Below are positions 59,549-64,000 of a stretch of DNA of 64,000 bases, piece after piece. The first letter of the stretch is position 1. Every line of letters starts with the position of its first letter. Below the pieces are notes generated by a model. The model was not told the DNA's origin. It was given only the letters and a program-made list of their open reading frames with translations, and did no database searches. Source of the DNA: JBFLVT01 sp036804525 (lineage in GTDB: Bacteria; Bacillota; Desulfotomaculia; Desulfotomaculales; JASEER01). Where the stretch lies: positions 62,001-126,000 of the forward strand of contig DAIRSE010000001.1 of the NCBI GenBank assembly GCA_036804525.1, written 5' to 3'. A program made the translations under genes and the position numbers.

Positions 59549-60767
59549 GGCACTGCTGACTGTCCTAGTGATCCTTTCCCTCTCCGGGTGCTGGAATTAC
59601 CAGGAACCCGATGAGATCGCCTGGGTCCTGGCCCTCGGCCTCGACAAAGGCCGGCAAAACGTCCTGACCATGACGACCGTCGTCGCCGTCCCCAAGGCCA
59701 TCGGGACCGGCGGCGGAGATGGGGGCGGAAGCGGCGGGCAGGGGTTTTTTGTTGTTTCAATGGAAGTCAATACCATTCTTGAAGGTCTTGAACTGCTAAA
59801 CGCCTTCGTAGATCGGCGTGCCGACCTCTCCCACACCGCCTGGATCGTCTTCGGCCGGGCACTGGCCGAAGAAGGCATCGACCGTTACTATGCTCCTCTA
59901 GCCCGGTTTCGCCAGTTCCGCCGCAACAGCAGCATCCTCATTACCCAGGGGAGGGCGGCTGACCTGCTAAAAAACGGCAAGCCCATCCTGGAAGACAACG
60001 TCGGCAAATACTACCAGCTCCTGCAGCAGGGCTGGCGGTTCACCGAGTTTATCCCCCGGGATACCTTCCACGATTTCTACATCGCCTCCAAAACCCCGGG
60101 GGTGGGAGCGGTAGCCAACCTAGTAGCCTTGCAGGATAAGGATGAAAAGGACATCTTTCCGAACAACAGGCCCAAAGACAAAGGGGTATACTACGCGGGG
60201 CGGATCCCCCGGCAGGGTGGTGGCAGGTTGGAGATCATGGGCGGAGCCGTCTTTAGAGGCGGGAAGATGGTCGGCATCCTGGACGCGGACGAGACGGGCT
60301 TCGTCAAAATGGTCCGCGGGACCTTCCGCCGCACCATCCAGGCCGTTCCCGACCCGAAGCATCCTGACAAGTATGTCATCGTCGAGGTCAAGCCCCGTAC
60401 CAAGGCCGAAGTCAACGTCGACGTTACAGGCAACGTTCCGCGCATTTCGGTACGCATTCCCCTTGAGGGAGACATCATCAGCATCCAGAGCGGGGAGGAC
60501 TACGAGCGGGCGAGCCGCATCCCCCTGGTCGAAAGGAGTGTCGAAGGCTATCTCAACCAGGAACTGAGGAATACCATCGAAAAGACCCAGCAGTGGGGAA
60601 CAGACGTGTTTGAATTCAGCAGCAAGGCACAGAGGCAGTTCTTTACCTGGAAAGCGTGGAAGGCTTACGACTGGGCCAGTAGGTACCCCAACGCTATTGT
60701 CGACGCTACTGTGGACTTCCGGGTCAGGCGTGTGGGCCTGCTCCACGAGACCATTCCCATACGTTAG
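59514..60767 (+). CDS. gerC: GerC-family spore germination lipoprotein
   Basis: A 417-aa lipoprotein with a signal peptide and lipobox LSGC (Cys26), directly followed by WNYQEPDEIAWVLALGLDKG, the GerC hallmark. Three domains are expected; RKISVRIPL-like strands and VERSVEGYLNQELRNTIEKTQQWGTD mark the C-terminal part. A glycine run (GTGGGDGGGSGGQG) at about 62-76 is an unusual flexible insertion. GTG start at 59514 within gerB, with AAAGGGG upstream. Confidence 0.93.
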   Translation: MTELKNSTKIARALLTVLVILSLSGCWNYQEPDEIAWVLALGLDKGRQNVLTMTTVVAVPKAIGTGGGDGGGSGGQGFFVVSMEVNTILEGLELLNAFVDRRADLSHTAWIVFGRALAEEGIDRYYAPLARFRQFRRNSSILITQGRAADLLKNGKPILEDNVGKYYQLLQQGWRFTEFIPRDTFHDFYIASKTPGVGAVANLVALQDKDEKDIFPNNRPKDKGVYYAGRIPRQGGGRLEIMGGAVFRGGKMVGILDADETGFVKMVRGTFRRTIQAVPDPKHPDKYVIVEVKPRTKAEVNVDVTGNVPRISVRIPLEGDIISIQSGEDYERASRIPLVERSVEGYLNQELRNTIEKTQQWGTDVFEFSSKAQRQFFTWKAWKAYDWASRYPNAIVDATVDFRVRRVGLLHETIPIR

Positions 60768-60802
60768 TAATCAGATCCCTGGAACAAGAGGAGGAATCTC
60801 CG

Positions 60803-60982
60803 GTGCTGAAGTTCATCATCGTGCTGGTTACCCTGCTCATCGCCATCAACACGGCCAGCTACGGCCTCTGGGCCTGGCGCAACGGCAACAAGTTCGGTGC
60901 CGTGGGTGTCTGGGTCTGGGCCTGGATCGCCCTGATCGCGCCCTGGGCCGTCTGGCTGACCCACGCCCTGCGCCCCCATTAA
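60803..60982 (+). CDS. Small Trp-rich membrane protein downstream of gerC (59 aa)
   Basis: A 59-aa frame from GTG 60803 with GAGGAGGA 7 nt upstream. It has two hydrophobic segments (about 3-22, FIIVLVTLLIAINTASYGLW, and about 33-54, VWVWAWIALIAPWAVWLTHA) joined by RNGNKFG, and seven tryptophans. It follows gerC by 35 nt and precedes the ferritin-like gene by about 20 nt, so it is very probably in the ger operon. No family recognised. Small fourth proteins (GerD-like or D subunits) are known in ger operons, and a two-helix D subunit is the natural comparison (inference). Confidence 0.78.
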   Translation: MLKFIIVLVTLLIAINTASYGLWAWRNGNKFGAVGVWVWAWIALIAPWAVWLTHALRPH

Positions 60983-61003
60983 ATGACGAGGGTGAGAAGC
61001 GGT

Positions 61004-61465
61004 GTGAATAAGAAGGAACTCCTGGCAAAATTAAACTGGTTCTACAGTCTTGAAGTTGAACAGGTGGACCTGTACACAATGCAGGCTCACGCTATGGACG
61101 ACATTTACCTGCAAAAAACACTGGCCCGCATCGCGATGATCGAGCAACAGCACGTAGACAACATCGCCGCTGAGATCCGGCGTCTCGGAGGCGAGCCCAC
61201 ACGGCTGGGCGATATCGTCGCCCCTCTGCTTGGGAAAGCTGTCGGCGCTCTCACCGGCGCCCTTGGGCCGGCTACGGTCTTAAAGGCAGATATTACACTC
61301 GAAGAGAAAGCAATGAAGGACTACAAGGACCTCATCGTGAGAGTGGGGAACGACGAAAAACTTTTCAGCGTCCTCTGGGACAACCTGATCGACGAGGACC
61401 TGCACACCGCCTGGTTCGCCAACAAACTCAAGGAACTGCAACAGCCGTCTGCCATTCCCAATTGA
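61004..61465 (+). CDS. Ferritin-like di-iron-fold protein (153 aa)
   Basis: A four-helix-bundle protein resembling the ferritin-like/COQ7 group: helix 1 KLNWFYSLEVEQVDLYTMQ, helix 2 IAMIEQQHVDNIAAEI (E..H pair), helix 3 DITLEEKAMKDYKDLI, helix 4 DNLIDEDLHTAWF (E..H pair). Two carboxylate-histidine motifs suggest a di-iron site, with helix 1 and helix 3 Glu as the remaining ligands. Start at GTG 61004 after GAGGGTGAGAAG; the ATG at 60983 has no ribosome site. It is the last gene of the ger transcript before the terminator. Role unknown. Confidence 0.78.
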   Translation: MNKKELLAKLNWFYSLEVEQVDLYTMQAHAMDDIYLQKTLARIAMIEQQHVDNIAAEIRRLGGEPTRLGDIVAPLLGKAVGALTGALGPATVLKADITLEEKAMKDYKDLIVRVGNDEKLFSVLWDNLIDEDLHTAWFANKLKELQQPSAIPN

Positions 61466-61469
61466 TTAG

Positions 61470-61489
61470 GAATTCCTGTTCAGGAATTC
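61470..61489 (+). repeat. GAATTCCTG/CAGGAATTC hairpin
   Basis: A perfect 9-bp stem with a 2-nt loop immediately after the ferritin-like gene's stop, without a U-tract. It may stabilise the mRNA 3' end upstream of the terminator at 61521. A similar GGAATTCC-based hairpin occurs at 44069-44099. Confidence 0.6.
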
Positions 61490-61520
61490 TCTCGAGTCCT
61501 ACTACTTACTACTAACGACC

Positions 61521-61558
61521 AAAGAGAGACCGCCCGGTGACCCGGGCGGTCTCTCTTT
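61521..61558. terminator. Strong bidirectional terminator between the ger operon and clpX
   Basis: A perfect 17-bp stem, AAAGAGAGACCGCCCGG / CCGGGCGGTCTCTCTTT, with a 4-nt loop (TGAC). It closes both the plus-strand ger transcript and the minus-strand clpX transcript, which ends 9 nt away. Confidence 0.95.
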
Positions 61559-61566
61559 CAGGGGGC

Positions 61567-62823
61567 CTACATGGCGCCCTCCTTTTTCTGTTTCTTGCTG
61601 CGCTCCACCGACAGGATGATCGGCGGCTCGCGTTTTGTGATGGTTTCCTCGGAAATCATGCACTTAGCAACGTCCCCCCGGGACGGGATGTCATACATCA
61701 CGTTAAGCATAATTTCCTCAATAATGGCCCGCAGACCACGCGCTCCCGTGTTCCGGCGAATCGCTTCCTTGGCGATGGCCCTTAGCGCCCCATCCTGGAA
61801 CTCGAGGGTTACGCCGTCAAGCTCGAAGAGCTTTTCAAACTGCTTGACCAAAGCGTTGCGGGGTTCGGTCAAGATACGCACCAGGTCTTCCTCGGTCAGC
61901 GGCTCAAGCGTGACAATAACCGGAAGGCGCCCGACGAATTCCGGGATCAGACCATACTTAAGGAGGTCCTGGGGAAGAATCTGCTTCAGAACCTCACCGA
62001 GCTTCTTATCCCGTTTCATCGTCAGTTCAGCACCGAAACCCATTGTCTTGTGAACGGTACGGGCTTGGATAATCTTGTCGATGCCCTCAAAGGCGCCGCC
62101 GCAGATGAACAAGATGTTCGTCGTATCCAGCTGGATAAACTCCTGGTGAGGATGTTTCCGGCCGCCCTGCGGGGGCACGCTCGCCACTGTACCTTCCAGA
62201 ATCTTCAACAGCGCCTGCTGCACTCCCTCACCCGACACGTCGCGCGTTATCGAGGGATTCTCAGATTTACGGGCGATCTTGTCAACCTCGTCGATGTAGA
62301 CAATGCCCTTTTCGGCTTTCTCCACATCGTAATCGGCGGCCTGGATGAGCTTCAGAAGGATGTTTTCCACATCTTCGCCCACGTAGCCCGCCTCGGTTAA
62401 GGAAGTAGCGTCGGCAATGGCGAAGGGAACATTCAGGAAACGCGCCAGTGTTTGGGCTAGGAGAGTCTTACCGGAGCCGGTTGGCCCCAGCATGATGATG
62501 TTGGACTTTTGCAGTTCAACATCATCGATCTTCCCGCCAAGGTTAATGCGCTTGTAGTGGTTGTAGACGGCAACCGCAAGGCTCTTCTTGGCGTGATCCT
62601 GCCCGATAACGTACTGATCAAGATATTCCTTGATTTCCTTGGGCTTGGGGATATCACGCAATTCCAAACCCAGGTCTTCGGTAAGTTCCTCTTCGATGAT
62701 CTCGTTACAGAGCTCGATGCACTCATCACAGATATAAACACCCGGACCGGCGACCAACTTTTTGACCTGATCCTGGAGCTTGCCGCAGAATGAACACTTT
62801 AGCTGGCCCTTCTCGTTAAACAT
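61567..62823 (-). CDS. clpX: ATP-dependent Clp protease ATPase subunit ClpX
   Basis: AAA+ unfoldase that feeds ClpP. The 418-aa protein begins MFNEKGQLKCSFCGK; the zinc-binding domain has Cys10, Cys13, Cys32 and Cys35. Walker A is MLGPTGSGKTLLAQTLA, Walker B GIVYIDEVDKIARK, and the ClpP-docking loop is in a VIVTLEPL-preceding region. The ATG at 62823 follows GAGGTGGTACTG; two upstream codons in frame are dismissed. clpP-clpX order with 14 nt between. Confidence 0.97.
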   Translation of the reverse strand: MFNEKGQLKCSFCGKLQDQVKKLVAGPGVYICDECIELCNEIIEEELTEDLGLELRDIPKPKEIKEYLDQYVIGQDHAKKSLAVAVYNHYKRINLGGKIDDVELQKSNIIMLGPTGSGKTLLAQTLARFLNVPFAIADATSLTEAGYVGEDVENILLKLIQAADYDVEKAEKGIVYIDEVDKIARKSENPSITRDVSGEGVQQALLKILEGTVASVPPQGGRKHPHQEFIQLDTTNILFICGGAFEGIDKIIQARTVHKTMGFGAELTMKRDKKLGEVLKQILPQDLLKYGLIPEFVGRLPVIVTLEPLTEEDLVRILTEPRNALVKQFEKLFELDGVTLEFQDGALRAIAKEAIRRNTGARGLRAIIEEIMLNVMYDIPSRGDVAKCMISEETITKREPPIILSVERSKKQKKEGAM

Positions 62824-62837
62824 CAGTACCACCTCTC

Positions 62838-63434
62838 TTACTCGGGCTTCTTGCGGACAGTTATCACCTCATCTATAATACCATATTCCTTGGCCTGTTC
62901 AGCGGACATGAAAAAGTCACGCTCGGTGTCGCGCTCGATGACTTCCAACGGCTGTCCGGTGTTCTTGGCTAGCAACTCGTTCATGATCTGCCTCGTCCGC
63001 AAAATTTCCCTGGCGTGCAAGTCGATATCGGTGGCCTGCCCCTGAACCCCGCCCATCGGCTGGTGGATCAAGATCCTGGCGTAGGGCAACGCCGAGCGCT
63101 TGCCTTTTGCTCCGCCGGCCAGCAAGAAAGCACCCATACTGGCGGCCTGCCCAAGGCAGATCGTCGCCACATCAGGCCTGATATACTGCATTGTATCATA
63201 AATAGCCATCCCGGAGGTAATGACCCCGCCAGGGGAATTGATGTAAAGAAAGATATCCTTCTCCGGGTCCTCGGCTTCCAGGAACAGGAGCTGCGCGATA
63301 ACGAGATTTGCTACGTGGTCGTCAATCGGCCCCCCGATGAAGACGATACGGTCCTTAAGAAGTCTCGAGTATATATCATAGGATCTCTCGCCTCTGGCGG
63401 TTTGTTCCACGACGATAGGAACAAGGTAACTCAT
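62838..63434 (-). CDS. clpP: ATP-dependent Clp protease proteolytic subunit ClpP
   Basis: Serine protease of 198 aa starting MSYLVPIVVEQTARGERSYD. The catalytic triad is Ser99 (GQAASMGA), His124 (RILIHQPMGG) and Asp173 (RDTERDFF). YINSPGGVITSGMAIYD is the substrate-groove signature. The ATG at 63434 has AAGGAGTGAAAGCG upstream; an eight-codon extension is unlikely. Located between tig and clpX, the standard order. Confidence 0.97.
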   Translation of the reverse strand: MSYLVPIVVEQTARGERSYDIYSRLLKDRIVFIGGPIDDHVANLVIAQLLFLEAEDPEKDIFLYINSPGGVITSGMAIYDTMQYIRPDVATICLGQAASMGAFLLAGGAKGKRSALPYARILIHQPMGGVQGQATDIDLHAREILRTRQIMNELLAKNTGQPLEVIERDTERDFFMSAEQAKEYGIIDEVITVRKKPE

Positions 63435-63546
63435 CGCTTTCACTCCTTTAAACAACATCTTATCTTAAACAGCATCTTATCTCAAAGGCCCTGACCCTAA
63501 AAGGGGGAAAGGTTGCCTGAATTTGTCATCGGCTTTCAGCCAGGTC

Positions 63547-64000
63547 CTACGGGGCAACGACAGGCAACTCCTTAACTTCCTTTATCTTGGCATTATCCAC
63601 TAAGAACTCGATAGCCTTTTGCCTGATAAGGGTCCGGCGAATGCCATCTATCGCGCCCCGTTCCTCCAGGGCTTTCTTTAACTCGTCTTTGTCTTGCCGG
63701 TAATACTGGGCCATGGTCTCAATTTCCTTATCGACCTCGCCCTCATCCACGGTAAGCCCTTCGGCCTTTCCTATGGCATCGAGGACCAGTTCGGCCTTCA
63801 CGTTGAACTCAGCCTGTGGACGCAAGTCCTCCAGCATCCTCTCCCGTGAAGAATTGGTCAGCCGGAAATAGTCCTCGGCGGTAAGCCCCTGATCGCGAAT
63901 CGGGCGAAGCTGCTCATCCAGCAAAGATTCGGCCTGGCGCTCAATCATGACCTCCGGCACCTCTACCTCGGCATTGGCCACCGCCTTCTCCAGGAGACTG
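63547..64000 (-). CDS. tig: Trigger factor, C-terminal fragment (runs off window)
   Basis: The C-terminal 150 residues of the ribosome-associated chaperone and prolyl isomerase trigger factor; the gene continues beyond the right edge. The sequence LLEKAVANAEVEVPEVMIERQ and the helical arm region (RPIRDQGLTAEDYFRLTN; LVLDAIGKAEGLTVDEGEVDKEI) are typical of the C-terminal chaperone arms. The PPIase and ribosome-binding domains are outside the window. It precedes clpP, as in most bacteria. Confidence 0.95.
   Translation of the reverse strand, partial: SLLEKAVANAEVEVPEVMIERQAESLLDEQLRPIRDQGLTAEDYFRLTNSSRERMLEDLRPQAEFNVKAELVLDAIGKAEGLTVDEGEVDKEIETMAQYYRQDKDELKKALEERGAIDGIRRTLIRQKAIEFLVDNAKIKEVKELPVVAP

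Overview
The window is a contiguous chromosomal segment of an endospore-forming, rod-shaped, Gram-positive-type bacterium. It carries spoIIGA, spoVD, spoIVFA/FB, spoVT, an alpha/beta-type SASP and a gerABC operon together with mre, min and dcw cell-shape and division genes. MurE has the DNPR motif of meso-diaminopimelate-adding enzymes. Strong purine-rich Shine-Dalgarno sites with many GTG and TTG starts, the DUF881/Sbp pair beside ftsZ, minE next to minD, and RNase G before rplU all suggest a clostridial lineage close to Peptococcaceae (Desulfotomaculum/Pelotomaculum-like). That placement is inference; there is no rRNA here. I found no tRNA, rRNA, CRISPR array, prophage or intact IS element.

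Layout, right to left, because almost everything is on the minus strand. At the right edge are tig (partial), clpP and clpX. A block of mostly plus-strand sporulation and germination genes follows (56.1-61.5 kb: a 43-aa membrane peptide, gerA, gerB, gerC, a 59-aa membrane peptide, a ferritin-like protein). It is flanked by a hypothetical gene, a YkgJ-like Cys-cluster gene, a SASP gene and spoVT. Then come lonB and lonA (51.3-48.5 kb), an orphan substrate-binding protein, valS, folC, a few small genes, a cation exchanger and RidA. Next is the elongation/Min/SpoIVF cluster: DUF4321, maf, radC, mreBCD, mrdA, minCDE, rodA, methyltransferase, P-loop protein, spoIVFA, spoIVFB, two radical-SAM-linked genes, rng, rplU and rpmA (39.9-22.6 kb). 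After a MetE-like gene and a PHP phosphoesterase, the complete dcw operon runs from mraZ to ftsZ (20.3-0.3 kb): mraZ, rsmH, ftsL, spoVD-type PBP, murE, murF, mraY, murD, ftsW, murG, murC, murB, murA, ftsQ, two DUF881 genes, sbp and ftsZ. The first codons of spoIIGA lie at the left edge. No ftsA is present.

Together the genes make and insert peptidoglycan precursors, run elongasome and divisome glycosyltransferase/transpeptidase pairs, place the septum, and drive sporulation and germination. Recognisable regulatory sites include an MraZ operator of 10-bp direct repeats, a sigma-A promoter and leader before rplU, candidate sigma-G promoters before spoVT, gerA and the SASP gene, and candidate sigma-E promoters before spoIVFA and a hypothetical gene.

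The most unusual observations are these. RodA and its partner PBP2 each carry a charged helical insertion of about 65 residues on the outer face of the membrane. A three-copy noncoding element with terminal inverted repeats and a central hairpin has one end at or next to the stop codons of murG and valS. MinC is reduced to its C-terminal domain. The conserved N-terminal half of a YkgJ-like Cys cluster is encoded upstream of any ATG, GTG or TTG. Two small membrane proteins flank the ger genes.
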